Shown here one piece after another: positions 1 to 11,320 of a stretch of DNA of 64,000 nt. This DNA comes from Bromus sterilis. Lineage: Eukaryota > Streptophyta > Magnoliopsida > Poales > Poaceae. The stretch's first letter is position 1, and every line of letters begins with the position of its first letter. The notes under the pieces are model-generated. The model searched no databases. It was not told where the DNA came from and was given only the letters and a program-made list of their open reading frames with translations. The position numbers and the translations under genes were made by a program. The stretch is from positions 435,234,270 to 435,298,269 of the forward strand of contig OX465595.1 of the NCBI GenBank assembly GCA_950022295.1, in the 5' to 3' direction.

Positions 1-15
1 TTTTGGACGTATCAA

Positions 16-980
16 ACATGCAAGAATTAGTCAAGAACAAATATATAAAAGGAGAACCAAATATAGAACTCATGATAATATGAACATAATCACATAATCC
101 ATCGGATCCCAGAAAACACAACATAGCAACACAGAAACTATCACATAGATGCCTTGATCATTTAGGAAAGCTCACAAGAGCTAATAATTGAAGCACGAGA
201 TTGGATAGAAGACATCACATAGCTACTGGTCATGGACCCATGGTCCAAGGGGGACTACTCACGGCACATTCAGGAAGCGTTCATGGTGGTGGAGAAGCTC
301 CCGGAGATCGATCCTCCCACCGGCAGGGTGCCGGGACAAGGTCTTATGGCGATCCCGATCTCGGGATCACGGCGGCGGCGGAACAGTGGTGAAATTCGCG
401 ATATGGAGTGCCTCCCGAGGGTTTACGGAATATGGGCTAAATATAGGCCAAAGGAGGGCTCCGAGGCGGCCAGGTGGTGCAGCCCCACCCCGAGACGCTC
501 CACCAGGGAGCCTGGGAGGTGGGGACACCCCCTGGTGCCCCCCTTCGGCCTATATTACACCCTCATCCCGAAAACCCTCGAGGAGAACCCCGCATCACGA
601 ATTACCTCTCTGTTCCGCCACCGCCGCGCTTCCACGATCGGGAACACCAGAAGACCTCTTCCCGGCACACTGCCAGAGGGAGGATTGACCTCCGGGAGCT
701 TATCCATCACCATGGACGCTTCCCGGATGTGCCGTGAGTAGTCGCCCTTGGACCATGGGTCCATGACCAGTAGCTATGTGATGTCTTCTCTCCAATCTTG
801 TTCTTCAATTATTAGTCCATGTGAGCCGCCCTACATGATCAATGCACCTATGTAATTTTCCTGTTGTTGCTATGCTGTGTTTGCTGGGATCCGATGGATT
901 ATGAGATTATGTTCAGATCGTGATGAGTTATATATTTTGTTTACCTTTTATATTTTGTTCTTGAGTAATTCTTGCATGTT
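16..980. repeat. Long inverted repeat made of two head-to-head LTR relics
   Basis: Reading the minus strand from about 480 down to 16 gives nearly the same sequence as reading the plus strand from about 515 to 980, so the arms are symmetrical about position 498. Shared landmarks are the palindromic GGACCCATGGTCC at 235-247 and 749-761, and TTCTTGCATG at 14-24 (complement) and 969-978. Both arms match the middle of the solo LTR at 31885-33554. At 1-15 the complement reads TGATACGTCC, the start of another element of the family running leftward out of the window, which seems to cut the left arm. Confidence 0.75.
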
Positions 981-1798
981 CTCCGTTGCTTTTTATTGCT
1001 TTGGCCAAGTAGTAGATAGTAACTCCAAGAGGGAGCGTTATGCATGATTGTGGGTTCATGCCCCCCGATGTCTAACTTGAGTGACAGAAACATGAGACTA
1101 GGGGATGTGATGATGCCACCAGGGAGAAAACAATGGTGCTTGTAACCGCGGTTGCAAGGATTGTTTACCTTAAGCATAGATTGTAAATGCAATTGCCTGT
1201 TGCTTTGAGTTTACACTTTGGGTGGGGCTCGCAAGTTAATAACAACGAGATGTTCTGGATAGATATCTCAAGATGGATGATTAGTGAGTAGATGCATATG
1301 GATTTCGGTCTACTTGTCTTGGCGTACTGCCCATACTTTTGTGCCTCTAACTTTCCAGTAGCATGCATTACGGTGCGTTTATAATTCTGTCAATTGCCCA
1401 GCTGTAATTTGTTCACCCAGCTTAGCTATTTTATCGTCTTTTGGGAGAGAGACATCACTAGTGAACATCATGGGACCCCGGTCCATATTTCCACCACTGT
1501 TTACACCTCCACTTTATTTAATGCTTTTACTTTCAGTTGCAATTATCACTACTATCTACCCTCGCGTTTGATTCTTTGTGAACACCAAGGACGGATAGAT
1601 TGGCAACCTCTCTGAACTTCGTTGGGAGCAAAGTTATTTGTTTCTGTGTGCAGGTCCACGTCAACTTATTTATCTGGCGCCGTTGACACCTACTGTCAAT
1701 CCTTCGAGTCCTCCTGGATTCGATAAACCTTACAGCCTCCGCGTAAGGGAAATTTGCTGCTATCTACATCTCAACCTTCCACTTGGGGTAACCAACAA
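981..1798 (+). mobile_element. TGATACGTC-type LTR relic, 3' part
   Basis: This continues the right arm of the inverted repeat and lines up with 32690-33530 of the solo LTR: shared stretches include ATGATTGTGGGTTCATGCC, the GGTGGGGCTCGCAA segment, GGGAGAGAGACATCACTAGTGAAC and CTTCCACTTGGGGTA near the 3' end. No protein-coding content is visible. The extreme 3' terminus cannot be placed exactly. Confidence 0.7.
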
Positions 1799-2162
1799 AG
1801 GGCGAGAAGTCGTTATCATCTCTCGTACCATCACCACCCCTTGGGGCGGCCTCCTGGCGCGGCCTAGGGTGGGGCCGGGCCACCTGTCCGCCTGGAGGGG
1901 TGTGGCCCCCTTCTGCCCCCCTTCTGGCGTCTGGAGTCTTATGGAACACTGATTTTTTATGGAACTTTCCAAGCACTATAAATATGGGTATAAACCTGCA
2001 ATGCACGGACATCAGCAGACATAAACTGGCACTGGGTGCACTGAGTTAGTAGGTTAGTCCAAATATGTTGAAAAAGGTATGAAAGTGTAGCAAAACACAT
2101 AGCAATATCACCCATATGAGCATGGAACAAGCATAAATTATAGATACGTTTGGGACGTATCA
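1799..2162 (-). mobile_element. TGATACGTC-type LTR, 5' part, inverted
   Basis: On the minus strand this begins TGATACGTCCCAAACGTATC at 2162 and follows the first 330 bases of the solo LTR at 31885. It joins the plus-strand 3' part at about 1800, so the element's 5' segment is inverted relative to the rest. AACAA occurs at 1794-1798 and again at 2163-2167 and might be a target duplication, but the inner end lacks the expected TG/CA, so I treat this as a rearrangement. Confidence 0.65.
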
Positions 2163-2320
2163 AACAACCACTTGAAGACCTTTTAAGTCCTCCTGGATTG
2201 ATATACTTGGTATCTTCACTGAGGGAAAAGAATCACTTGTTGCATCATACCTTCGTCTTGGGGTTCCCAACGGGTGTGTGTGAAACGCACTACAAGCAAC
2301 AAGCCATCAATAATTCATTG
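2163..2320 (+). mobile_element. Older relic of the same LTR family (3' tail)
   Basis: The stretch with CCTCCTGGATTGATA, CTGAGGGAAAAG, TTGCATCATACCTTCGTCTT and GGGGTTCCCAAC resembles the conserved 3' tail of TGATACGTC-type Triticeae LTRs. It is short and diverged. Confidence 0.45.
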
Positions 2321-2513
2321 ATTAACTTCTAAACAATCACCTATACACTCCAGGACCGCATTTAGAAATATAAATGAACACAATTGAAGGCGCCAATGAA
2401 TAGCTTTGACCAACAAACACAGAGCATTCAAGCGCCAGAGAGACCTTTATTTTGTTTTATTATGCGTTACTAGTATGAATTAATAAAGGGCATTTATTCG
2501 TACCCTCTATGGC

Positions 2514-2526
2514 TCTCTATATATAA
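2514..2526 (+). promoter_or_regulatory. TATA box of the GIR1-like gene
   Basis: CTCTATATATAAC lies about 70 bases upstream of a pyrimidine-rich leader. A consistent 5'-UTR intron follows, with donor CAG|GTAAAT near 2591 and acceptor TTTCTAG near 2686. Placement is by motif only. Confidence 0.55.
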
Positions 2527-2732
2527 CCCCTTAGTGCCTCAACAACCAAATCACTCTCCTCCTTTCCTCTTATCATCTTCTCGGCATTCAGGTAAATACT
2601 TTAGATCCTTACTCGTATGAGTTCTTCCTCTTGCACTTTAAAAAGGATATATAGCCATAGATCTTCTTATTCCTAATGATTTCTAGGTTGGACCCTTTGC
2701 CACTAGCAGCAACCGTGGGTGATAGTTTCAAG

Positions 2733-2951
2733 ATGGAAAACTTCGAGGAAAGCATTGGATCATCATCTCCTGGTTCGTCTGTGTCATCTGGCGATAGCCC
2801 CGCCGACATGGTCCTTGGGGGTTGTCAACGTTGCTATCTATATTGCCTTGTCCATAGGGAGAAGTACCCCATATGCATCAAGTGCAAGCATCCCATCCTC
2901 CTCAACTTGAAAACTATGGTCAACAACATGGAGCGTGCTAGGCGCCAGTAA
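2733..2951 (+). CDS. GIR1-like small zinc-ribbon protein
   Basis: This 72-residue protein resembles the plant GL2-INTERACTING REPRESSOR (GIR1)-like family, whose members carry a Ser-rich SSVSS segment followed by MVLxGCxRCLMY..CPKCK. Here the segment SSPGSSVSSGDSPADMVL leads into CQRC (residues 31-34) and CIKC (48-51), a probable zinc ribbon. GIR proteins are nuclear co-repressor adaptors in epidermal cell fate. The usual N-terminal LxLxL repression motif is absent, so the role may differ. I chose the ATG at 2733 because a likely intron acceptor (TTTCTAG, near 2686) lies between it and the in-frame ATG at 2676. A TATA box and 5'-UTR intron fit a real transcription unit. The tail MVNNMERARRQ has no family explanation that I know. 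Confidence 0.68.
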   Translation: MENFEESIGSSSPGSSVSSGDSPADMVLGGCQRCYLYCLVHREKYPICIKCKHPILLNLKTMVNNMERARRQ

Positions 2952-4739
2952 ACAAGAATTGGGCTATGATATCATGCTAAGCTAAGATGCATAATTCTTG
3001 TGTAAATCTATGTGTAATAAGTGTTGGATGGATATTAATTATCATGATGACGATGTTTTTATATGTAACATATTAATTAGGGGAATAATGGTAGAACTTA
3101 TCTTTCAATTACATTAATTGTTTTCACATGTGGTTAATTTTTTGATATACAATTTTCACTTGCATTATTAGTTAACTGGAGAGACAAAATATTTAAATTA
3201 GGCTTGTTTGGAATCTTGTTCCTCAACTTCCCAAACTATGAAATTTGGAAATCCCCTTCTAGAGTGTAGGGGTTCCAGTTTCTCCACTTAGAATGCCCGA
3301 GTGTTTCCTTAACTTCATGTTCTCAACGTCGGGGTTCTTGGAGTCTTCTCTAGGAGAATTAAGCACAACCACTTGGTGGAATATTCTAGTGCCTTATTAT
3401 TGCCACAACCCTTCTTGGGTGTGGAAGTAAGGTTTCAAAGTCTTTGGATCTAAGCCTCCTTCGAGCCTCATCCTCATGTGCTTTAATTCCTTCACTCATA
3501 AGTTTGGGTCAGATACCTTTTGGAACTTCATTATCCAATCTGTCCTCTTAAATTGTTGGTGGGGTCATAACCATGAACTTTACTTCCCTTGACTTGTTCA
3601 CATTATGTTTTTATTGGTTGCCAAGGATATTTTTGTGTACCCTTCCCATCTTTTTACAATAGTTGCACATATATTTGGTTGGTACATGGATGTCACTTTA
3701 GGAAGTTAGAAAAACAAGGGGCTTGCATTTTACGCACAACAAGATAGTAAATAAGTGGAGGTATTCTTTGGGGTCTTGATGAGTTGGGAAGCAACTCATC
3801 TAATTCTATATTGGAGATTTATATGAGATTTCTAGATGGATATAGCTAGCTCATGTGTCTAATTTATGTCTTTAGTAGATTTTGTGTGGTCCTTCTCTAC
3901 TATTCCAAGTGCCCTTTTATATGGGCCCTCGGTTCTTGATCCACCATTTGGTACTCATTGTGCTCCATCATCCAAACTCAGCCAAGTTTACTATTTTGAT
4001 GACCCACGAGTATACGGGATCACAACAGTGTTTGAGGGAAGCATTTCAACCCAAATTCATTGATTCAACACAAGGGGAGCCAAAGAATATTTATAAGTCT
4101 TAGCAATTGAGTTGTCAACTCAACCACACCTAGAAAGATAACTTACTTGCAAAAATTTACTAGTAGCACAATAATATGATAGCAATAGTGATACCAATAG
4201 TAGTAGTGATAGCAACCACTTTGTAGAACAGTAGAAAATTGTGATAATAGTAACTTCGAGTGGTAACAATAGCATTAAAAGGGCATGCATGTAGTAATCA
4301 ATGGTTGTTTGTATGACATTCAATATGCAATGATCATAATCTAGAGTGATACACAATAGCTCCAATTCATAAATCATATATAGACATGCATTCCATGGAT
4401 AGTCATACGTGATTGCGATAAGAACTTGCATAACATCTTTTGTCCTAACCTCCAGTGGCAGTAGAGTCATAATGGAAACAAAGCATAATTAAGGTACTCC
4501 TTTTAATGGAGAACTGAAGCAAAGCATTAACATACAGTGAACACATATGCAAAACAGGGAGCATGCATTTATGTTGACACATAGGTTGAACATTCTAAGC
4601 ACATATGTATAGCATGGGAGTCAAGATCACCATGCACGTAGGTAAGAACATTCTAAGTACACTATCCCTGGCACATACAAACACATACAAAGACATGAAC
4701 ACTACCATTGCAACAAAAAGGAAAGGTGAATCGGATTGA
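2952..4739. other. Intergenic, AT-rich, no gene seen
   Basis: After the GIR1-like stop comes AT-rich sequence with no coding signal. The stretch 3200-3960 has irregular composition typical of old transposon debris, and 4150-4310 holds short GTAGTA/GATAGCAA runs. No termini or target duplications could be defined. Confidence 0.6.
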
Positions 4740-5540
4740 ATCAGATCGAATCCAATCCAATCCGAGCAATGCTATTACTGAGGAAACCCTAGATGGAGCG
4801 GAAGGGACTTACCAGAGAGGGTGCCACTGGAGCAAAGGCCGACCGGGGAGCAAACCCTGGCGGTAAGGAGGGGACCTGCAGCACCGCGCCTCCGTCTGGC
4901 GACAATGCGTCGGCATTGCCCACAACAATGTCGGCGATGTTGCTCCCTAGCGCGATGGAGGAAGAGGACCAAAGGTGTCGTCTCGGTTCCATGTCCTCCA
5001 CGAATCATAGGGGACGACCGATGGTGAAGAAGAAAACCCTCGGATGGAGGTAAAAATAACCCCACCCACGAAGCCAAAGAGAGGGGCCCCCAAATGGGCC
5101 CTTCAGCACCGACAATGGCATCCCCTTTGCCGGTGGCGCAACCGATGACCCCTGGCCCGTCGCATTGGACAAATGTGTGTGGGGGGAGGATGGTGCAGAT
5201 GGGGGAGATGCGAGGAGCGCCGCCCCGAGGTTGCCAGTGTTGGCGATGTCGGCCGCCGAACGCTCTTGGATGGTGTTGCCGGTGATGGTGGTTAGTGTGC
5301 GGTGCGGCAACGGGCGAGCCATCGAGAGCAACGGAGACGAACGGACGGTGAGGACAGTGGGAAGAGTGAGAGCAGAGCGGTGTGAATGAAAAGGTGGGGA
5401 TGACAGAAGCGGGAGGGAGTTATGAGTGGTCACATCCCCGTTACCCGCGCTCCCTGAGGCGTGCAGCGAAGCGTCAGGGTGGCTCTCACGGATCTGGCTC
5501 ACTGAAAACTGTCGATCGATGTATTTCTAGTGAGCCTAGC
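4740..5540 (-). other. GC-rich gene-like stretch of unknown identity
   Basis: Composition changes abruptly to GC-rich. On the minus strand an open frame of 165 codons (5005-5502) is followed by further open sequence to 4775 in other frames, rich in Ala, Ser, Pro and Arg. No domain is recognisable and the frames are open on several registers, as expected from GC-rich sequence. It could be a captured gene fragment or the 5' part of a decayed transposon. I cannot support a protein. Confidence 0.35.
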
Positions 5541-6146
5541 TCGCCGGTGCTTTAAATTCCGTGTGATGCAAGGTATTGATGCAATCCAACAAACCAAAAG
5601 CGCATTGCAAGTGCTAGCCACAAGGTTTTGACGCCCGTTGGAAATTTTGGGACGCGGCCCAGTTATGCATGCATGCAACTGCAGGAATGCAGAAAACAAC
5701 TTCGGGAATCCAACGGGTAGACCCCCCCCCCCCACGTCGCCCTCCTATGGCGACACGGGGGCACCATCGCATCTTACGCACACCACTTCTAAAGAGATTT
5801 TTCCCATATTGATCGGCCTTGCGTTGCTTCTGTTTAAACTCCTCGGGAACCTGCCGGCAGTGCCCGTGGTGGCATGCTGCCACGTTAGTACATGACGTCT
5901 TTGGTGGTGACGGCAGATCCCATTCCATATGTTTTTGTTCTACCATCGTTACAAATTTGTGTGAGTGGTGGATAGCAGTGGTGGTAATGTTACACGTGTC
6001 GCCAATTTGACGTGCCGTCAGTGTAGTTTTGATAATATTTTTCGCATATGATAAAATTGCGACGCCACTCATTAGCTTTTCCCTTCGAAAAGAAAATACA
6101 CGTGTCATGACCTATTTTTCCATCTCTACGGCCCACTTTTGTAAAC
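5541..6146. other. Intergenic, no gene seen
   Basis: Unremarkable sequence except a run of twelve C at 5722-5733. No coding signal or repeat boundary was recognised. Confidence 0.5.
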
Positions 6147-6154
6147 CGTGCGAC

Positions 6155-6606
6155 CATAGTTTTAAATAGCCCGCTATAGCTCCGTTATAGCCTCGCTATA
6201 GCTTTTTAAGAGCTCTTTCGCTAAAGCGAAGCACTTTTTACGCTAAGTTGGAAATGCCGCTAATAGCCCGCTATTTTCCTCTATACCGCTAAATTTAGAG
6301 TCATTTAGCCCGCTAAGCCGCTATACAAAACCATCTTTCTACCTTACTCTTTGTTCTTATTTCTGATTTATATAATGCATTGATTTGAAGCTTTATTATT
6401 GAATTAGAACACTTGATTCATACGTGGGTTTGATGTTTGAACATGTCTATATGTCAATTATATGAAATAACATATATAATGCCAAATTATATGTCTATTT
6501 TTCTTACTTTTTCACGATTTAAGGAAAACGCTAAATGAGGCTTAGCTTCGCTATAGCTTCTGATCGAGCCGCCGCTAAATGGCATAGCCCGCTATTTAAA
6601 ACATTG
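6155..6606. mobile_element. hAT-type MITE with 8-bp target duplication CGTGCGAC
   Basis: The 452-bp element has ends CATAGTTTTAAATAGC and, on the complement of the right side, CAATGTTTTAAATAGC. Both flanks carry CGTGCGAC (6147-6154 and 6607-6614), an 8-bp duplication as hAT transposases make. The interior repeats GCTATAGC and CCGCTA motifs and has no open frame, so it is non-autonomous. It ends about 315 bp upstream of the CRK start codon. Confidence 0.88.
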
Positions 6607-6921
6607 CGTGCGACACACGTCAACCAAGAACGAGTCATGGTACTTTCAAAAAAATAAAAGAACGAGTCATGGTTGCCGGAGTCCCCCAAAATAAACGCCA
6701 GACGTATACAGTTGGTAGTCACCATCATCCATTCAAAATTTTCATGTTGAAGAGAAAATTTCTTTTCTTTGTTGGTCTCACCTCACGACGTATCTCACTC
6801 ACCTCCGCTGACCACCATCGTCCATCGATCAAGCAGGCTACGTTGGCAAATATAGTTTGCTCGCGAGTGACACACATGCACCATCACGCGCTGAACATAA
6901 CCAGTCGCCGGTGCACCCACC

Positions 6922-9489
6922 ATGCCGTCGGTGAAGGTGAAGCCTCCGTCCCCGGCGCCGCACATCGTGCTCCTCCTCCTCGTCCTCCTCCTCGTGGCGA
7001 GCTTCGGGACTTCGCAAGCGTGGGTAAACTGCGAAGCCGCCGGCTCCACGGCTGCTTCTGCCCCCCCAAATCCATCGCCGACGCCGTCCACCACGGCCAA
7101 CAGCAGCGCGTTCCGCGCCAACGTGCTGGCGCTCCTGGACGCGCTCCCCGATGCCACGGCGCCCACGGGCTTCGCCTCCCTCTCCCGGGGCGCCGGCCGC
7201 GACCGCGCCTTCGTCCGCGGCCTCTGCCGCGGCGACTTGAACCGGTCCGCGTGCCTGACCGGCATGCAGGACGCCGCCCGTGACCTGAGCGGCAGGTGCG
7301 CCTCCAGCCGGAGCGTGGGGGCGTGGTACGGCGAGTGCTACATCAGCTACGCCGACACCGACGACTCGGCCGCCTACGAGGGGCGCATCGGCCAGATCAT
7401 CTACGATTTAGGCAAGATCGCCGACCCGGACAGCTACGACACGGCGTACTACGCGCTGATGAGCCGCCTGGTGGCGCGCGCGGCCGCCGGCGGCAACCGG
7501 TCGGCGCGGACGAGCATGTTCGCCACGGGGGAGGCGGTGTACGCCCGCGACGACCCCATCGGGACCATGTACGGCCTGGTGCAGTGCATGAGGGACCGCG
7601 GCGACGCCGAGTGCGAGCGGTGCCTGCAGACGCTGGTGCCGCAGCTGCCGAGGTGCTGCGGGGGACACCAAGGAGGGGTGGCGCTGGGCTTCAACTGCCA
7701 CCTCCGGGTCCAGGTGTACACCTACTACGACCTAGCGCTCGACGCGCCGCCGCCGTCTCCACCACCACCAGATGCTTCACCACCGCCGGCGCCCTCGTCG
7801 CCGTCCCCGGGAGGAAAGCCCGGTAAGTAACCTTTTTCCAACACCGGCGTCTGGACTGGAGAAGAGTCGCCTTCTTGACCCGTCAAACTCCGCGTGGATA
7901 GATAGATATAGATACTGCCATCGCCGTCGTCCTGAGCCGTCAAAGCGTACGGGCCGGGCACGCCTCTGATTTTATCTTGAGCATGGCAGATGCTAAATCC
8001 CGTGGAAACATGCATGCATGCAGGAAATGGGAGGTCGTCAAAACATGCCGTCCTTGTTGCAGCCACGCTTTCAACCGGAGTACTGCTGCTCGTGCTATTC
8101 GTCGTGCTCGTTTGTGTCCACGTGAAGAGAAGGAGGAACAAGAGACCACGAGGTATCCACACACATTACACACACTAGCGGGACCTGCCCATGGATGATG
8201 GGGTGGGCTTCAGAGTTTCCTTGATTCTTCAGGTGCTCACTCATGTCCTGTGACAGATGGTGCTAGAGAAGATAGCAGCAGAAGCAACACGTACGTTAGC
8301 CCGGAGCAGTTTACTCTGGCGTTGCTGAGGGCGGCGACGGGCGATTTCGCCGCAGAAAACAAGCTGGGCCAAGGAGGTTTCGGCCAGGTTTTCAAGGTAC
8401 GTGACCGATTAATAATGTTAATCAGTGTGCACATTTTGTAGTGTTAGCTGCGTAACAGTATCGTTTACGATGATTTACAGGGTAAGATGCCGAATGGGCA
8501 GGCGATAGCAGTGAAGAGGCTCTCCCAGAGCTCCTCACAGGGGTTCCATGAGCTGAAAAACGAGCTGGTGCTGGCCGCCAAGCTCGGGCACAGGAACCTC
8601 GTGCAGCTCCTTGGGGTCTGTTTGGAGAAGAAAGAGAAGCTGATCGTCTATGAGTACCTGCCAAACAGGAGCCTGGACACCCTGCTTTTCGCAGATAGTG
8701 GGAGGCGGCGACGGCATGGCCTGGACTGGAGGAAGAGGTTCACCATCATCTGCGGGATCGCCCGTGGCCTGCTGTACCTCCACGAGGAGTCGCGACTCAG
8801 GGTCATCCACCGGGACCTCAAGCCCAGCAATGTGCTGCTGGACGAGCACATGAACCCCAAGATCTCAGACTTCGGCCTGGCTCGAGCCTTCCGGCGAGAC
8901 CAATCCAGAGATGTCACCAAGCGAGCAGCCGGCACCCTGTAAGCTATAGATATGTCCATTTTCATGAACATCTCTCTTTGAAACTACCTACGGTTCATCA
9001 AGAAGATGTACTGATACGCTATCCGTGCACGCGTGCAGTGGGTACATGTCGCCGGAGTACGCCTACTGCGGACACGTCTCGACCAAGTCGGACATGTACA
9101 GTTTCGGCGTCATCATGCTGGAGATCGTCACGGGGCGAAGGAACAGCAGCCCGTGCCAAGGCCACGCCAACGCCGGCAACTTGCTAAGCGACGTGTGGGA
9201 CAAGTGGAGGGCCGGCACGGCGGCGGAGATCGCCGACGCGTCGCTCGGCGACCAGTACCCTATGGCGCAGATGCTCAGCTGCACGCACGTCGGGCTCCTC
9301 TGCGTCCAGAAGAAGCCGGAGCTGAGGCCCGACGCGCCGGAGGTTGTGCTCATGCTCAGCAGCCAGTCCACGACGCGCCGGACGCCCTCCAGGCCGGCCT
9401 TCTACGCCGGCTCCACTGGCGGCAACGTCGCCTCAAGTGAGAACGTTTCACGGAATAGTGTGACCATGTCGGAGCTTGAACCGAGGTAG
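6922..9489 (+). CDS. Cysteine-rich receptor-like kinase (CRK, DUF26 family)
   Basis: Five exons, 6922-7822, 8024-8152, 8233-8396, 8481-8938 and 9039-9489, have GT/AG borders and join in phase to 700 residues. Order: signal peptide (residues 1-33), two Gnk2/DUF26 domains, Pro-rich hinge, membrane helix (about 309-334) followed by KRRRNK, then a Ser/Thr kinase. Kinase landmarks are the glycine loop GQGGFG (about 388), Lys410, HRDLKPSN from 508 and DFG at 528-530, so it should be active and of RD type. The tail SVTMSELEPR is typical of the family. CRKs sit in the plasma membrane and act in defence, oxidative-stress and cell-death signalling. The second DUF26 keeps C-X8-C-X2-C (222, 231, 234); the first has Cys102 and Cys111 but Gly at 114 where the third Cys is expected. 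It reads as a complete single-copy gene. Confidence 0.92.
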
Positions 9490-10220
9490 TAGTTGGGTAC
9501 TAAAGCAAGTACAATAACACACTTCCAATGCTTTGCCTTTTTTTTAGGGTAACTAGCAAGGGGGTCTCGCATTTGCGAGGGCATCGTCTTTAGTGTATTG
9601 AATATGTTCATGAAAAATAACTATGTTGTAAAGAAATAAAATGGGAGTGACTAGGGCGCGTGCGCATGTGACTTAGCGCTGATGTCAGCCCACATTTTTT
9701 TTAACTGAGCCTTTGTTTGTTTGTTTGTTTGACATTGATAGTTTGTCTAGTGGATTTCAATGGACAGAAAAAAAAGATGTGCGTGTAGTCGTGATATCTT
9801 TTAATTCGGGTTGGGGTTTTGTTGTGCGTCTGATCGCGTATAAGTTTGTATATATTTTGTAAATATATTTTTTAATTTACTTTTATTTATTTATTTGACA
9901 AGATTAATAATGAAAATTTAAGTGTTTCTAATTTTTTATTAAAAATTTAACATTTCGAGCAGAAAAAAGCAGAGCCCATCGCAATGGATTAAAAAGGATA
10001 AAAGAAAAAGGAAAGAAAAATGATATGTTACAATTGTGTTAAGAATATTGCAAAAATAATCTCATACTATATAGAAAATGTGTATTTCATAGTATATATT
10101 TTTTTAAAGAAAAATATTTGACCTACAATTGTTATTAAAAAATTATATCCTACACTGCAAAAAGTTACTACAATAAATGTAAAATTTGTCAATTTTAAAA
10201 ATTATAAGTAAATGTCGGAA
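9490..10220. other. CRK 3' flank and AT-rich intergenic
   Basis: The first 150 bases are probably CRK 3' UTR. The rest is AT-rich with TTTG repeats at 9713-9730 and no gene. Confidence 0.5.
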
Positions 10221-11320
10221 CAGTTGCGACTCGTTGGTGAACTTGCAACTGAGAAAAAAAAGTCAAACTAAGTTGCGACTCGTTGGTGGACTTGCAACTG
10301 GAAAAAAAAACGCAGTTGCGACTCGTTGGTTGACTTGCAACTGAGAAAAAAAGTTGGACCCAGTTGCGACTCGTTGGTGGGCTTGCAACTGAGAAAAAAA
10401 ATCGGACTCGGTTGCGACTTGTTGGTGGACTTGCAACTGAGAAAAAAATCAGACCCAGTTGCGGCTCGTTGGTGGACTTGCAACTGAGAAAAAAAATCGG
10501 ACCCAGTTGCGACTCGTTGGCAGACTTGTAACTTAGAAAAAAATGAACCCAGTTGCGACTCGTTAATGGACTTGCAACTGCGAAAAAAACTCAGACCCAC
10601 TTGCGAATCATTGGTGAGCTTGCAACTGAGAAAAAAATCGGACCCAGTTGCGACTCGTTGGCGGACTTGCAACTTAGAAAAAAATCGAACACAGTTGCGA
10701 CTCGTTGATGGACTTGCAATTGAGAAAAAAAACGGACATAGTTGCGGCTCGTTGGTGGACTTGCAACTGAGAAAAAAAAATCAAACCCATTTGCGACACG
10801 TTGGTGGACTTGCAACTGAGAAAAAATATGGAACCCAGTTGCGACTCGTTGGTGGACTTGCAACTGAGAAAAAAACTCGGACCCACTTGCGACTCGTTGA
10901 TGGGCTTGCAACTGAGAAAAAAAATCGGACCCAGTTGCGACTCGTCGGCGGACTTGCAACTTAGAAAATTATTGGACTCAGTTGCGACTCGTTGGTGGAC
11001 TTGCAACTAAGAAAAAAACTCAGACCCACTTTCGAATCGTTGGTGGGCTTGCAACTGAGAAAAAAAATCTGACTCAGTTACGACTCGTTGGCGGGCTTGC
11101 AACTTAGAAAAAAATCGGACACAATTGCAACTCGTTGGTGGTCTTGCAACTGAGAAAAAAAATTGGACGCGATTGCGACTCGTTGATGGATTTGCAACTA
11201 AGAAAAAATAAGTCGGACATAGTAGCGACTCGTTGATGGATTGAAACTGAGAAAAAAAAATTGAAACCAGATACGACTCTTTGATGGAATTACAACTGAG
11301 AAAAAAAATCAACAAAAAAC
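10221..11320. repeat. Minisatellite, about 23 units of 40-50 bp
   Basis: The unit is close to AGTTGCGACTCGTTGGTGGA, then CTTGCAACTGAG, a run of 6-9 A, and TCGGACCC. It recurs from 10221 to about 11320, with unit starts near 10224, 10273, 10313, 10362 and so on at mostly 46-49 bases. Divergence rises toward the right end. Inside each unit AGTTGC and GCAACT are inverted, so every unit can form a small hairpin. Open frames here are artefacts of the repeat. Confidence 0.92.

Noticed and set aside
1794..2167. AACAA on both sides of 1799-2162 as an LTR target duplication
   Set aside because: The inner end lacks the TG/CA terminus and the sequence matches only the 5' part of the LTR, so chance or rearrangement is likelier.
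10221..11320. CRISPR-like array
   Set aside because: Units are contiguous and diverged with no unique spacers, and the DNA is a plant nuclear genome.
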